Shown: positions 38,514 to 51,061 of the stretch, in pieces | Position numbering within the stretch: position 1 is the first letter of the stretch | Layout: each line of letters opens with the position of its first letter | NCBI GenBank assembly: GCA_039707655.1 | Contig: CM077676.1 | Span: 191,886,936 to 191,950,935, forward strand | Length of the DNA: 64,000 bases | Reading direction: 5' to 3' | Source: Elymus sibiricus | Lineage: Eukaryota > Streptophyta > Magnoliopsida > Poales > Poaceae | Position numbers and translations under genes: made by a program | Notes under the pieces: model-generated | What the model saw: only the letters and a program-made list of their open reading frames with translations | Database searches by the model: none | Told to the model about the DNA's origin: nothing

Positions 38514-40648
38514 CTTAGGGTTAACGAGTCGAGGCGGACGTCGTCGCGGTAGCGACGACGGACGCCGAGACGAGCACGTGACACCACCGCCACCCTGTCT
38601 AACTTAGGGTTACGCGAGTCGAGGCGGACGCCGAGACGAGCACGTGACACCACCGCCACCCTGTCTAACTTAGGGTTACGCGTGTCGAGGCGGACGTCGT
38701 CTCGGTAGCGACTACGGACGCCGAGACGAGCACGTGACACCACCGCCACCCTATCTATCTTAGCGTTACGCGAGTCGAGGCGAACGTCGTCGCGGTAGCG
38801 ACGACGGACGCCGAGACGAGCACATGACACCACCGCCACCCTGTCTATCTTAGCGTTACGCGAGTCGAGGCGGACGTCGTCGCGGTAGCGACGACGGACG
38901 CCGAGACGAGCACGTGACACCACCGCCACCCTGTCTAACTTAGGGTTAAGCGAGTCGAGGCGGACGTCGTCGCGGTAGCGACGACGGACGTCGAGACGAG
39001 CACGTGACACCAATGCCACCCTGTCTAACTTAGGGTTACGCGAGTCGAGGCGGACGTCGTCGCGGTAGCGACGACGGACGCCGAGACGAGCACGTGACAA
39101 CACCGCCACCCTGTCTATCTTAGGGTTACGCGAGTCGAGGCAGACGTCGTCGCGGTAGCGACGACGGACGCCGAGACGAGCACGTGACACCACTGCCACC
39201 CTGTCCATCTTAGGGTTACGCGAGTCGAGGCGGACGTCGTCGCGGTAGCGACGACGGACGCCGAGACGAGCACGTGACACCACTGCCACCCTATCCATCT
39301 TAGGGTTACGCGAGTCGAGGCGGACGTCGTCGCGGTAGCGACGACGGACGCCGAGACGAGCACGTGACACAACCCCCACCCTGTCTAACTTAGGGTTATG
39401 CGAGTCGAGGCGGACGTCGTCGCGGTAGCGACGACGGACGCCGAGACGAGCACGTGACAACACCGCCACCCTGTCTATCTTAGGGTTACGGGAGTCAAGG
39501 CAGACGTCGTCGCGGTAGCGACGACGGACGCCGAGACGAGCACGTGACAGCACTGCCACCCTGTCCATCTTAGGGTTACGCGACTCGAGGCGGACGTCGT
39601 CGCGGTAGCGACGACGGACGCCGAGACGAGCAAGTGACACAAATGCCACCCTATCTAACTTAGGGTTACACGAGTCGAGGCGGACGTCGTCGCGGTAGCG
39701 ACGACGGACGCCGAGACGAGCACGTGACACCACCGCCACCCTGTCTAACTTAGGGTTATGCGAGTCGAGGCGGACGTCGTCGCGGTAGCGACGACGGACG
39801 CCGAGACGAGCATGTGACACCACCGCCACCCTATCTATCTTAGCGTTACACGAGTCGAGGCGGACGTCGTCGCGATAGCGACGACAGACGCCTAGACGAG
39901 CACGTGACACCACTGCCACCCTGGCTATCTTAGGGTTACGCGAGTCGAGGCGGACGTCGTCGCGGTAGCGACGACGGACGCCGAGACGAGCACGTGACAC
40001 CACTTCCACCCTGTCTAACTTTGGGTTACGTGAGTCGAGGCGGACGTCTTTGCGGTAGCGACGACGGACGCCGAGATGAGCACGTGACAACACTGCCACC
40101 CTATCTAACTTAGGGTTACGCGAGTCGAGGCGGACGTCGTCGCGGTAGCGACGACGGACGCCGAGACGAGCACGTGACACCACCGCCACCCTGTCTAACT
40201 TAGGGTTATGCGAGTCGAGGCGGACGTCGTCGCGGTAGCGACGACGGACGCCGAGACGAGCATGTGACACCACCGCCACCCTATCTATCTTAGCGTTACA
40301 CGAGTCGAGGCGGACGTCGTCGCGATAGCGACGACAGACGCCTAGACGAGCACGTGACACCACTGCCACCCTGGCTATCTTAGGGTTACGCGAGTCGAGG
40401 CGGACGTCGTCGCGGTAGCGACGACGGACGCCGAGACGAGCACGTGACACCACCGCCACCCTGTCTAACTTAGGGTTACGCGTGTCGAGGCGGACGTCGT
40501 CGCGGTAGCGACGACGGACGCCGAGACGAGCACGTGACACCACCGCCACCCTGTCTAAATTAGGGTTACGCGAGTCGAGGCTGACATCGTCGCGGTAGCG
40601 ATGACGGACGCCGAGACGAGCACGTGACTTCACCGCCACCCTATTTAA
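38514..40648. repeat. Region C block, 2135 bp (89+66+22x90)
   Basis: It starts with an 89-mer and a GGACGCCGAG-type 66-mer (38603-38668). It contains a 450-bp (5x90) internal repetition: the CGCGATAGCG ACGACAGACG stretch is at 39871 and again at 40321. It resembles 43455 onward, with CAAGTGACACAAATG at 39631 and 44842 as a shared rare mark. Confidence 0.85.
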
Positions 40649-42579
40649 CTTAGGGTTAACGAGTCGAGGCGGACGTCGTCGCGGTAGCGACGACGGACGC
40701 CGAGACGAGCACGTGACACCACCGCCACCCTGTCTAACTTAGGGTTACGCGAGTCGAGGCAGACGTCGAGACGAGCACGTGACACCACTGCCACCCTGTC
40801 TAACTTAGGGTTACGCGAGTCGAGGCGGACGTCTTTGCGGTAGCGACGATGGACGCCGAGATGAGCATGTGACACCACCGCCACCCTATCTATCTTAGCG
40901 TTACGCGAGTCGAGGCGAACGTCGTCGCGGTAGCGACGACGGACGCCAAGACGAGCACATGACACCACCGCCACCCTGTCTATCTTAGCGTTACGCGAGT
41001 CGAGGCGTACGTCGTCGCGGTAGCGACGACGGACGCCGAGACGAGCACGTGACACCACCGCCACCCTGTCTAACTTAGGGTTAAGCGAGTCGAGGCGGAC
41101 GTCGTCGCGGTAGCGACGACGGACGCCGAGACGAGCACGTGACACCAATGCCACCCTGTCTAACTTAGGGTTACGCGAGTCGAGGCGGACGCCGAGACGA
41201 GCACGTGACACCACCGCCACCCTGTCTAACTTAGGGTTACGCGTGTCGAGGCGGACGTCGTCGCGGTAGCGACGACGGACGCCGAGACGAGCACGTGACA
41301 CCACCGCCACCCTATCTATCTTAGCGTTATGCGAGTCGAGGCGAACGTCGTCGCGGTAGCGACGACGGACGCCGAGACGAGCACATGACACCACCGCCAC
41401 CCTGTCTATCTTAGCGTTACGCGAGTCGAGGCGGACGTCGTCGCGGTAGCGACGACGGACGCCGAGACGAGCACGTGACACCACGGCCACCCTGTTTAAC
41501 TTAGGGTTAAGCGAGTCGAGGCGGACGTCGTCGCGGTAGCGACGACGGACGTAGAGACGAGCACGTGACACCAATGCCACCCTGTCTAACTTAGGGTTAC
41601 GCGAGTCGAGGCGGACGTCGTCGCGGTAGCGACGACGGACGCCGAGACGAGCACGTGACAACACCGCCACCCTGTCTATCTTAGGGTTACGCGAGTCGAG
41701 GCAGACGTCGTCGTGGTAGCGACGACGGACGCCGAGACGAGCACGTGACACCACTGCCACCCTGTCCATCTTAGGGATACGCGAGTCGAGGCGGACGTCG
41801 TCGCGGTAGCGACGACGGACGCCGAGACGAGCACGTGACACCACCGCCACCCTGTCTAACTTAGGGTTACGCGAGTCGAGGCGGACGTCGTCGCGGTAGC
41901 GACGACGGACGCCGAGACGAGCACGTGACACCAATGCCACCCTGTCTAACTTAGGGTTACGCGAGTCGAGGCGGACGTCGTCGCGGTAGCGACGACGGAC
42001 GCCGAGACGAGCACGGGACAACACCGCCACCCTGTTTATCTTAGGGTTACGCGAGTCAAGGCAGACGTCCTCGCGGTAGCGACGACGGACGCCGAGACGA
42101 GCACGTGACACCACTGCCACCCTGTCCATCTTAGGGTTACGCGAGTCGAGGCGGACGTCGTCGCGGTAGCGATGACGGACGCCGAGACGAGCACGTGACA
42201 CCAATGCCACCCTGTCTAACTTAGGGTTACGCGAGTCGAGGCGGACGTCGTCGCGGTAGCGACGACGGACGCCGAGACGAGCACGTGACACCACCGCCAC
42301 CCTGTCTAACTTAGGGTTATGCGAGTCGAGGCGGACGTCGTCGCGGTAGCGACGACGGACGCCGAGACGAGCACGTGACAACACCGCCACCCTGTCTATC
42401 TTAGGGTTACGCGAGTCAAGGCAGACGTCGTCGCGGTAGCGACGACGGACGCCGAGACGAGCACGTGACACCACCGCCACCCTGTCTAAATTAGGGTTAC
42501 GCGAGTCGAGGCTGACATCGTCGCGGTAGCGATGACGGACGCCGAGACGAGCACGTGACTTCACCGCCACCCTATTTAA
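40649..42579. repeat. Region C block, 1931 bp (89+2x66+19x90)
   Basis: The subtype order is close to the long sub-blocks at 22824 and 26025. It shares the GGACGTAGAGACG mark (near 41549) with 23724 and 34169, which ties this part of region C to region B although no inverted unit is present here. Confidence 0.85.
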
Positions 42580-43454
42580 CTTAGGGTTAACGAGTCGAGG
42601 CGGACGTCATCGCGGTAGCGACGACGGACGCCGAGACGAGCACGTGACACCACCGCCACCCTGTCTAACTTAGGGTTACGTGAGTCGAGGCGGACGTCGG
42701 GACGAGCACGTGACACCACTGCCACCCTGTCTAACTTAGGGTTATGCGAGTCGAGGCGGACGTCATCGCGGTAGCGACGACGGACGCCGAGACGAGCACG
42801 TGACACCACTGCCTCCCTGTCTAACTTAGGGTTACGCGAGTCGAGGCGGACGTCGTCGCGGTAGCGACGACGGACGCCGAGACGAGCACGTGACAACACT
42901 GCCACCCTGGCTAACTTAGGGTTACGCGAGTCGAGGCAGACGTCGTCGCGGTAGCGACGACGGACGCCGAGACGAGCACGTGACAACACTGCCACCCTGT
43001 CTAACTTAGGGTTACGCGAGTCGAGGCAGACGTTGTCGCGGTAGCGACGACGGACGCCTAGACGAGCACGTGACACCACCGCCACCCTATTTACCCTAGG
43101 GTTACGCGAGTCGAGGCAGACGTCGTCGCGGTAGCGACGACGGACGCCTAGACGAGCACGTGACACCACTGCCACCCTGGCTATCTTAGGGTTACGCGAG
43201 TCGAGGCGGACGTCGTCGCGGTAGCGACGACAGACGCCGAGACGAGCACGTGACACCACCGCCACCCTGTCTAACTTAGGGTTACGCGTGTCGAGGCGGA
43301 CGTCGTCGCGGTAGCGACGACGGACGCCGAGACGAGCACGTGACACCACCGCCACCCTGTCTAAATTAGGGTTACGCGAGTCGAGGCTGACATCGTCGCG
43401 GTAGCGATGACGGACGCCGAGATGAGCACGTGACTTCACCGCCACCCTATTTAA
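42580..43454. repeat. Region C block, 875 bp (89+66+8x90)
   Basis: It is nearly the same as 37639-38513 at a shift of 4,941, with scattered substitutions (GTCATCGCGG near 42607, CGTTGTCGCGG near 43032). Confidence 0.86.
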
Positions 43455-46195
43455 CTTAGGGTTAACGAGTCGAGGCGGACGTCGTCGCGGTAGCGACGAC
43501 GGACGCCGAGACGAGCACGTGACACCACCGCCACCCTGTCTAACTTAGGGTTACGCGAGTCGAGGCGGACGCCGAGACGAGCACGTGACACCACCGCCAC
43601 CCTGTCTAACTTAGGGTTACGCGTGTCGAGGCGGACGTCGTCTCGGTAGCGACTACGGACGCCGAGACGAGCACGTGACACCACCGCCACCCTATCTATC
43701 TTAGCGTTACGCGAGTCGAGGCGAACGTCGTCGCGGTAGCGACGACGGACGCCGAGACGAGCACATGACACCACCGCCACCCTGTCTATCTTAGCGTTAC
43801 GCGAGTCGAGGCGGACGTCGTCGCGGTAGCGACGATGGACGCCGAGACGAGCACGTGACACCACCGCCACCCTGTCTAACTTAGGGTTAAGCGAGTCGAG
43901 GCGGACGTCGTCGCGGTAGCGACGACGGACGTCGAGACGAGCACGTGACACCAATGCCACCCTGTCTAACTTAGGGTTACGCGAGTCGAGGCGGACGTCG
44001 TCGCGGTAGCGACGACGGACGCCGAGACGAGCACGTGACAACACCGCCACCCTGTCTATCTTAGGGTTACGCGAGTCGAGGCAGACGTTGTCGCGGTAGC
44101 GACGACGGACGCCGAGACGAGCACGTGACACCACTGCCACCCTGTCCATCTTAGGGTTACGCGAGTCGAGGCGGACGTCGTCGCGGTAGCGACGACGGAC
44201 GCCGAGACGAGCACGTGACACCAATGCCACCCTGTCTAACTTAGGGTTACGCGAGTCGAGGCGGACGTCGTCGCGGTAGCGACGACGGACGCCGAGACGA
44301 GCACGGGACAACACCGCCACCCTGTTTATCTTAGGGTTACGCGAGTCAAGGCAGACGTCGTCGCGGTAGCGACGACGGACGCCGAGACGAGCACGTGACA
44401 CCACTGCCACCCTGTCCATCTTAGGGTTACGCGAGTCGAGGCGGACGTCGTTGCGGTAGCGACGACGGACGCCGAGACGATCACGTGACACCAATGCCAC
44501 CCTGTCTAACTTAGGGTTACGCGAGTCGAGGCGGACGTCGTCGCGGTAGCGACGACGGACGCCGAGACGAGCACGTGACACAACCGCCACCCTGTCTAAC
44601 TTAGGGTTATGCGAGTCGAGGCGGACGTCGTCGCGGTAGCGACGACGGACGCCGAGACGAGCACGTGACAACACCGCCACCCTGTCTATCTTAGGGTTAC
44701 GGGAGTCAAGGCAGACGTCGTCGCGGTAGCGACGACGGACGCCGAGACGAGCACGTGACAGCACTGCCACCCTGTCCATCTTAGGGTTACGCGACTCGAG
44801 GCGGACGTCGTCGCGGTAGCGACGACGGACGCCGAGACGAGCAAGTGACACAAATGCCACCCTATCTAACTTAGGGTTACGCGAGTCGAGGCGGACGTCG
44901 TCGCGGTAGCGACGACGGACGCCGAGACGAGCACGTGACACCACCGCCACCCTGTCTAACTTAGGGTTATGCGAGTCGAGGCGGACGTCGTCGCGGTAGC
45001 GACGACGGACGCCGAGACGAGCATGTGACACCACCGCCACCCTATCTATCTTAGCGTTACACGAGTCGAGGCGGACGTCGTCGCGATAGCGACGACAGAC
45101 GCCTAGACGAGCACGTGACACCACTGCCACCCTGGCTATCTTAGGGTTACGCGAGTCGAGGCGGACGTCGTCGCGGTAGCGACGACGGACGCCGAGACGA
45201 GCACGTGACACCACTGCCACCCTGTCTAACTTTGGGTTACGTGAGTCGAGGCGGACGTCTTTGCGGTAGCGACGACGGACGCCGAGATGAGCACGTGACA
45301 ACACTGCCACCCTGGCTAACTTAGGGTTGCGCGAGTCGAGGCGGACGTCGTCGCGGTAGGGACGACGGGCGCCGAGACGAGCACGTGACACCACTGCCAC
45401 CCTGGCTAACTTAGGGTTACGCGAGTCGAGGCGGACGTCGTCGCGGTAGCGATGACGAATGCCGAGACGAGCACGTGACACCACCGCTACCCTGTCTAAC
45501 TTAGGGTTAAGCGAGTCGAGGCGGACGTCGTCGCGGTAGCGATGACGGACGCCGACACGAGCACGTGACACCACCGCCACCCTGTCTAACTTAGGGTTAC
45601 GCGAGTTTAGGCGGACGTCGAGACGAGCACGTGACACCACTGCCACCCTGTCTAACTTAGGGATACGCGAGTCTAGGGGGACGTCTTCGCGGTAGCGACG
45701 ACGGACGCCGAGACGAGCACGTGACAACACTGCCACCCTGGCTAACTTAGGATTACGCGAGTCGAGGCAGACGTCATCGCGGTAGTGACGACGGACGCCG
45801 AGACGAGCACGTGACAACACTGCCACCCTGTCTAACTTAGGGTTACGCGAGTCGAGGCAGACGTCGTCGCGGTAGCGACGACGGACGCCTAGACGAGCAC
45901 GTGACACCACTGCCACCCTGGCTATCTTAGGGTTACGCGAGTCGAGGCGGACGTCGTCGCGGTAGCGACGACGGACGCCGAGACGAGCACGTGACACCAC
46001 CGCCACCCTGTCTAACTTAGGGTTACGCGTGTCGAGGCGGACGTCGTCGCGGTAGCGACGACGGACGCCGAGACGAGCACGTGACACCACCGCCACCCTG
46101 TCTAAATTAGGGTTACGCGAGTCGAGGCTGACATCGTCGTGGTAGCGATGACGGACGCCGAGACGAGCACGTGACTTCACCGCCACCCTATTTAA
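43455..46195. repeat. Region C block, 2741 bp (89+2x66+28x90)
   Basis: The front aligns with 38514 onward; three extra monomers raise the shift from 4,941 to 5,211 before 44842. Similarity ends near 45320 (against about 40110). The back half has GGGCGCCGAG, GACGAATGCC and GACACGAGC monomers that recur at 59.7-59.97 kb. Confidence 0.84.
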
Positions 46196-46800
46196 CTTAG
46201 GGTTAACGAGTCGAGGCGGACGTCGTCGCGGTAGCGACGACGGACGCCGAGACGAGCACGTGACACCACCGCCACCCTGTCTAACTTAGGGTTACGCGAG
46301 TCGAGGCAGACGTCGAGACGAGCACGTGACACCACTGCCACCCTGTCTAACTTAGGGATACGCGAGTCTAGGGGGACGTCTTCGCGGTAGCGACGACGGA
46401 CGCCGAGACGAGCACGTGACAACACTGCCACCCTGGCTAACTTAGGGTTACGCGAGTCGAGGCAGACGTCGTCGCGGTAGTGACGACGGACGCCGAGACG
46501 AGCACGTGACAACACTGCCACCCTGTCTAACTTAGGGTTACGCGAGTCGAGGCAGACGTCGTCGCGGTAGCGACGACGGACGCCTAGACGAGCACGTGAC
46601 ACCACTGCCACCCTGGCTATCTTAGGGTTACGCGAGTCGAGGCGGACGTCGTCGCGGTAGCGACGACGGACGCCGAGACGAGCACGTGACACCACCGCCA
46701 CCCTGTCTAAATTAGGGTTACGCGAGTCGAGGCTGACATCGTTGTGGTAGCGATGACGGACGCCGAGACGAGCACGTGACTTCACCGCCACCCTATTTAA
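46196..46800. repeat. 605-bp HOR, copy 1 (89+66+5x90)
   Basis: The most compact HOR of the window, seven monomers. The order is the 89+66 dyad, a GGGATACGCGAGTCTAGGGG monomer, two GCAGACGTC types, a GCCTAGAC-bearing type and a CTAAATTAGGG type with GTTGTGGTAG near 46741. Confidence 0.9.
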
Positions 46801-47405
46801 CTTAGGGTTAACGAGTCGAGGCGGACGTCGTCGCGGTAGCGACGACGGACGCCGAGACGAGCACGTGACACCACCGCCACCCTGTCTAACTTAGGGTTAC
46901 GCGAGTCGAGGCAGACGTCGAGACGAGCACGTGACACCACTGCCACCCTGTCTAACTTAGGGATACGCGAGTCTAGGGGGACGTCTTCGCGGTAGCGACG
47001 ACGGACGCCGAGACGAGCACGTGACAACACTGCCACCCTGGCTAACTTAGGGTTACGCGAGTCGAGGCAGACGTCGTCGCGGTAGTGACGACGGACGCCG
47101 AGACGAGCACGTGACAACACTGCCACCCTGTCTAACTTAGGGTTACGCGAGTCGAGGCAGACGTCGTCGCGGTAGCGACGACGGACGCCTAGACGAGCAC
47201 GTGACACCACTGCCACCCTGGCTATCTTAGGGTTACGCGAGTCGAGGCGGACGTCGTCGCGGTAGCGACGACGGACGCCGAGACGAGCACGTGACACCAC
47301 CGCCACCCTGTCTAAATTAGGGTTACGCGAGTCGAGGCTGACATCGTTGTGGTAGCGATGACGGACGCCGAGACGAGCACGTGACTTCACCGCCACCCTA
47401 TTTAA
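46801..47405. repeat. 605-bp HOR, copy 2
   Basis: It adjoins copy 1 and appears identical to it on reading. Confidence 0.9.
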
Positions 47406-48191
47406 CTTAGGGTTAACGAGTCGAGGCGGACGTCGTCGCGGTAGCGACGACGGACGCCGAGACGAGCACGTGACACCACCGCCACCCTGTCTAACTTAGG
47501 GTTACGCGAGTCGAGGCAGACGTCGAGACGAGCACGTGACACCACTGCCACCCTGTCTAACTTAGGGTTACGCGAGTCGAGGCGGACGTCTTTGCGGTAG
47601 CGACGACGGACGCCGAGATGAGCATGTGACACCACCGCCACCCTATCTATCTTAGCGTTACGCGAGTCGAGGCGAACGTCGTCGCGGTAGCGACGACGGA
47701 CGCCAAGACGAGCACATGACACCACCGCCACCCTGTCTATCTTAGCATTACGCGAGTCGAGGCGGACGTCGTCGCGGTAGCGACGACGGACGCCGAGACG
47801 AGCACGTGACACCACCGCCACCCTGTCTAACATAGGGTTAAGCGAGTCGAGGCGGACGTCGTCGCGGTAGCGACGACGGATGCCGAGACGAGCACGTGAC
47901 ACCAATGCCACCCTGTCTAACTTAGGGTTACGCGAGTCGAGGCGGACGTCGTCGCGGTAGCGACGACGGACGCCGAGACGAGCACGTGACAACACCGCCA
48001 CCCTGTCTATCTTAGGGTTACGCGAGTCAAGGCAGACGTCGTCGCGGTAGCGACGACGGACGCCGAGACGAGCACGTGACACCACTGCTACCCTGTCCAT
48101 CTTAGGGTTACGCGAGTCGAGGCGGACGTCGTTGCGGTAGTGACGACGGACGCCTAGACGAGCACGTGACACCACTGCCACCCTGGCTATC

Positions 48192-48200
48192 TTAGGGTTA
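48192..48200 (+). other. Telomere-like nonamer TTAGGGTTA (representative copy)
   Basis: One and a half TTAGGG units are present in most monomers at this position. The sequence fits YTAGGGTTR, the half-site known for TRF1/TRF2-type telobox Myb domains; whether any such protein binds here is inference. Common variants destroy it: TTAGCGTTA, TTAGTGTTA, TTAGGTTTA, TTAGGGATA and TTTGGGTTA. A subclass extends it to TTAGGGTTAGGCG (at 651, 1436, 3816, 5927 and 6983). Confidence 0.8.
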
Positions 48201-48216
48201 CGCGAGTCGAGGCGGA

Positions 48217-48238
48217 CGTCGTCGCGGTAGCGACGACG
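48217..48238. other. Perfect GC-rich hairpin (9-bp arms, GGTA loop), representative copy
   Basis: The left arm CGTCGTCGC and the right arm GCGACGACG are exact reverse complements around a four-base GGTA loop. The arms are nearly all G and C apart from two A:T pairs, so a cruciform in DNA or a stem-loop in a transcript would be stable. The same dyad is found in most 90-bp monomers. It is weakened in some subtypes: the CTTTGCGG monomer after most 66-mers, the CACAGTAGCGACAAC type, and the GCGATGACGG type. The 66-mers have lost it completely. Confidence 0.85.
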
Positions 48239-48252
48239 GACGCCGAGACGAG

Positions 48253-48260
48253 CACGTGAC
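48253..48260 (-). other. E-box / CDEI-like octamer GTCACGTG (representative copy)
   Basis: The plus strand reads CACGTGAC, so the minus strand reads GTCACGTG. This matches RTCACRTG, the yeast centromere element I bound by the bHLH protein Cbf1, and resembles half of a USF site. It recurs once per monomer, about 90 bp apart, with frequent CpG-type variants (CACATG, CATGTG). The match is direct; any protein binding is inference, and a six-base palindrome core carried in a repeat proves nothing alone. Confidence 0.6.
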
Positions 48261-48460
48261 ACCACCGCCACCCTGTCTAACTTAGGGTTACGCGTGTCGA
48301 GGCGGACGTCGTCGCGGTAGCGACGACGGACGCCGAGACGAGCACGTGACACCACCGCCACCCTGTCTAAATTAGGGTTACGCGAGTCGAGGCTGACATC
48401 GTCGTGGTAGCGATGACGGACGCCGAGACGAGCACGTGACTTCACCGCCACCCTATTTAA

Positions 48461-49401
48461 CTTAGGGTTAACGAGTCGAGGCGGACGTCGTCGCGGTAGC
48501 GACGACGGACGCCGAGACGAGCACGTGACACCACCGCCACCCTGTCTAACTTAGGGTTACGCGAGTCGAGGCAGACGTCGAGACGAGCACGTGACACCAC
48601 TGCCACCCTGTCTAACTTAGGGTTACGCGAGTCGAGGCGGACGTCTTTGCGGTAGCGACGACGGACGCCGAGATGAGCATGTGACACCACCGCCACCCTA
48701 TCTATCTTAGCGTTACGCGAGTCGAGGCGAACGTCGTCGCGGTAGCGACGACGGACGCCAAGACGAGCACATGACACCACCGCCACCCTGTCTATCTTAG
48801 GGTTACGCGAGTCGAGGCAGACGTCGAGACGAGCACGTGACACCACTGCCACCCTGTCTAACTTAGGGATACGCGAGTCTAGGGGGACGTCTTCGCGGTA
48901 GCGACGACGGACGCCGAGACGAGCACGTGACAACACTGCCACCCTGGCTAACTTAGGGTTACGCGAGTCGAGGCAGACGTCGTCGCGGTAGTGACGACGG
49001 ACGCCGAGACGAGCACGTGACAACACTGCCACCCTGTCTAACTTAGGGTTACGCGAGTCGAGGCAGACGTCGTCGCGGTAGCGACGACGGACGCCTAGAC
49101 GAGCACGTGACACCACTGCCACCCTGGCTATCTTAGGGTTACGCGAGTCGAGGCGGACGTCGTCGCGGTAGCGACGACGGACGCCGAGACGAGCACGTGA
49201 CACCACCGCCACCCTGTCTAACTTAGGGTTACGCGTGTCGAGGCGGACGTCGTCGCGGTAGCGACGACGGACGCCGAGACGAGCACGTGACACCACCGCC
49301 ACCCTGTCTAAATTAGGGTTACGCGAGTCGAGGCTGACATCGTCGTGGTAGCGATGACGGACGCCGAGACGAGCACGTGACTTCACCGCCACCCTATTTA
49401 A
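48461..49401. repeat. Chimeric block, 941 bp (89+2x66+8x90)
   Basis: The front (to about 48795) follows the 1055-bp HOR; a second 66-mer at 48796-48861 then begins sequence that follows the 605-bp HOR type. The block is best read as a fusion made by exchange inside similar monomers. Confidence 0.83.
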
Positions 49402-50006
49402 CTTAGGGTTAACGAGTCTAGGCGGACGTCGTCGCGGTAGCGACGACGGACGCCGAGACGAGCACGTGACACCACCGCCACCCTGTCTAACTTAGGGTTA
49501 CGCGAGTCGAGGCAGACGTCGAGACGAGCACGTGACACCACTGCCACCCTGTCTAACTTAGGGATACGCGAGTCTAGGGGGACGTCTTCGCGGTAGCGAC
49601 GACGGACGCCGAGACGAGCACGTGACAACACTGCCACCCTGGCTAACTTAGGGTTACGCGAGTCGAGGCAGACGTCGTCGCGGTAGTGACGACGGACGCC
49701 GAGACGAGCACGTGACAACACTGCCACCCTGTCTAACTTAGGGTTACGCGAGTCGAGGCAGACGTCGTCGCGGTAGCGACGACGGACGCCTAGACGAGCA
49801 CGTGACACCACTGCCACCCTGGCTATCTTAGGGTTACGCGAGTCGAGGCGGACGTCGTCGCGGTAGCGACGACGGACGCCGAGACAAGCACGTGACACCA
49901 CCGCCACCCTGTCTAAATTAGGGTTACGCGAGTCGAGGCTGACATCGTTGTGGTAGCGATGACGGACGCCGAGACGAGCACGTGACTTCACCGCCACCCT
50001 ATTTAA
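49402..50006. repeat. 605-bp HOR, copy 3
   Basis: A copy of 46801-47405 at a shift of 2,601, with small changes (GAGTCTAGGCGG near 49415, GAGACAAGCAC near 49881). Confidence 0.9.
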
Positions 50007-51061
50007 CTTAGGGTTAACGAGTCGAGGCGGACGTCGTCGCGGTAGCGACGACGGACGCCGAGACGAGCACGTGACACCACCGCCACCCTGTCTAACTTAG
50101 GGTTACGCGAGTCGAGGCAGACGTCGAGACGAGCACGTGACACCACTGCCACCCTGTCTAACTTAGGGTTACGCGAGTCGAGGCGGACGTCTTTGCGGTA
50201 GCGACGACGGACGCCGAGATGAGCATGTGACACCACCGCCACCCTATCTATCTTAGCGTTACGCGAGTCGAGGCGAACGTCGTCGCGGTAGCGACGACGG
50301 ACGCCAAGACGAGCACATGACACCACCGCCACCCTGTCTATCTTAGCATTACGCGAGTCGAGGCGGACGTCGTCGCGGTAGCGACGACGGACGCCGAGAC
50401 GAGCACGTGACACCACCGCCACCCTGTCTAACATAGGGTTAAGCGAGTCGAGGCGGACGTCGTCGCGGTAGCGACGACGGATGCCGAGACGAGCACGTGA
50501 CACCAATGCCACCCTGTCTAACTTAGGGTTACGCGAGTCGAGGCGGACGTCGTCGCGGTAGCGACGACGGACGCCGAGACGAGCACGTGACAACACCGCC
50601 ACCCTGTCTATCTTAGGGTTACGCGAGTCAAGGCAGACGTCGTCGCGGTAGCGACGACGGACGCCGAGACGAGCACGTGACACCACTGCTACCCTGTCCA
50701 TCTTAGGGTTACGCGAGTCGAGGCGGACGTCGTTGCGGTAGTGACGACGGACGCCTAGACGAGCACGTGACACCACTGCCACCCTGGCTATCTTAGGGTT
50801 ACGCGAGTCGAGGCGGACGTCGTCGCGGTAGCGACGACGGACGCCGAGACGAGCACGTGACACCACCGCCACCCTGTCTAACTTAGGGTTACGCGTGTCG
50901 AGGCGGACGTCGTCGCGGTAGCGACGACGGACGCCGAGACGAGCACGTGACACCACCGCCACCCTGTCTAAATTAGGGTTACGCGAGTCGAGGCTGACAT
51001 CGTCGTGGTAGCGATGACGGACGCCGAGACGAGCACGTGACTTCACCGCCACCCTATTTAA
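50007..51061. repeat. 1055-bp HOR, copy 2
   Basis: A copy of 47406-48460 at a shift of 2,601, with the CTTAGCATTA and CTAACATAGGG marks conserved. Confidence 0.9.

Larger units (their letters stand above)
48191..48280 (+). repeat. Reference 90-bp monomer (exact working consensus)
   Basis: I take this copy, from CTTAGGGTTA to CCCTGTCTAA, as the reference because it carries the commonest base at each variable position I checked. It has 29 C and 30 G (about 66% GC) and 16 CpG dinucleotides. In order it holds a telomere-like nonamer, a CGCGAGTCGAGGCGG linker, a GACGTC palindrome overlapping a long hairpin, a CGCCGAGACGAG linker, a CACGTG palindrome, and a pyrimidine-rich tail (ACCACCGCCACCCTGTCTAA). 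The phase chosen here is arbitrary. Confidence 0.93.
47406..48460. repeat. 1055-bp HOR, copy 1 (89+66+10x90)
   Basis: It carries the private marks CTTAGCATTA near 47750 and CTAACATAGGG near 47829, both shared with the copy at 50007-51061. Confidence 0.9.

Noticed and set aside
39115..39372. Second minus-strand frame open for 85 codons
   Set aside because: It is open only because three consecutive monomers have CCATCTTAG in place of CTATCTTAG or CTAACTTAG, removing the stop. It is a shadow of the repeat.
48215..48220. GACGTC palindrome as a CRE/ATF-type regulatory site
   Set aside because: The six bases overlap the hairpin arm and are lost or changed in many subtypes (GACATC, GACGTCTTT, GACTTTG). 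There is no gene nearby to regulate, and the full TGACGTCA is absent.
48191..48280. CENP-B box (TTCGnnnnAnnCGGG)
   Set aside because: The consensus has no TTCG on either strand. The nearest variant, CTTCGCGGTAGCGACG, has A at the right place but lacks CGGG.
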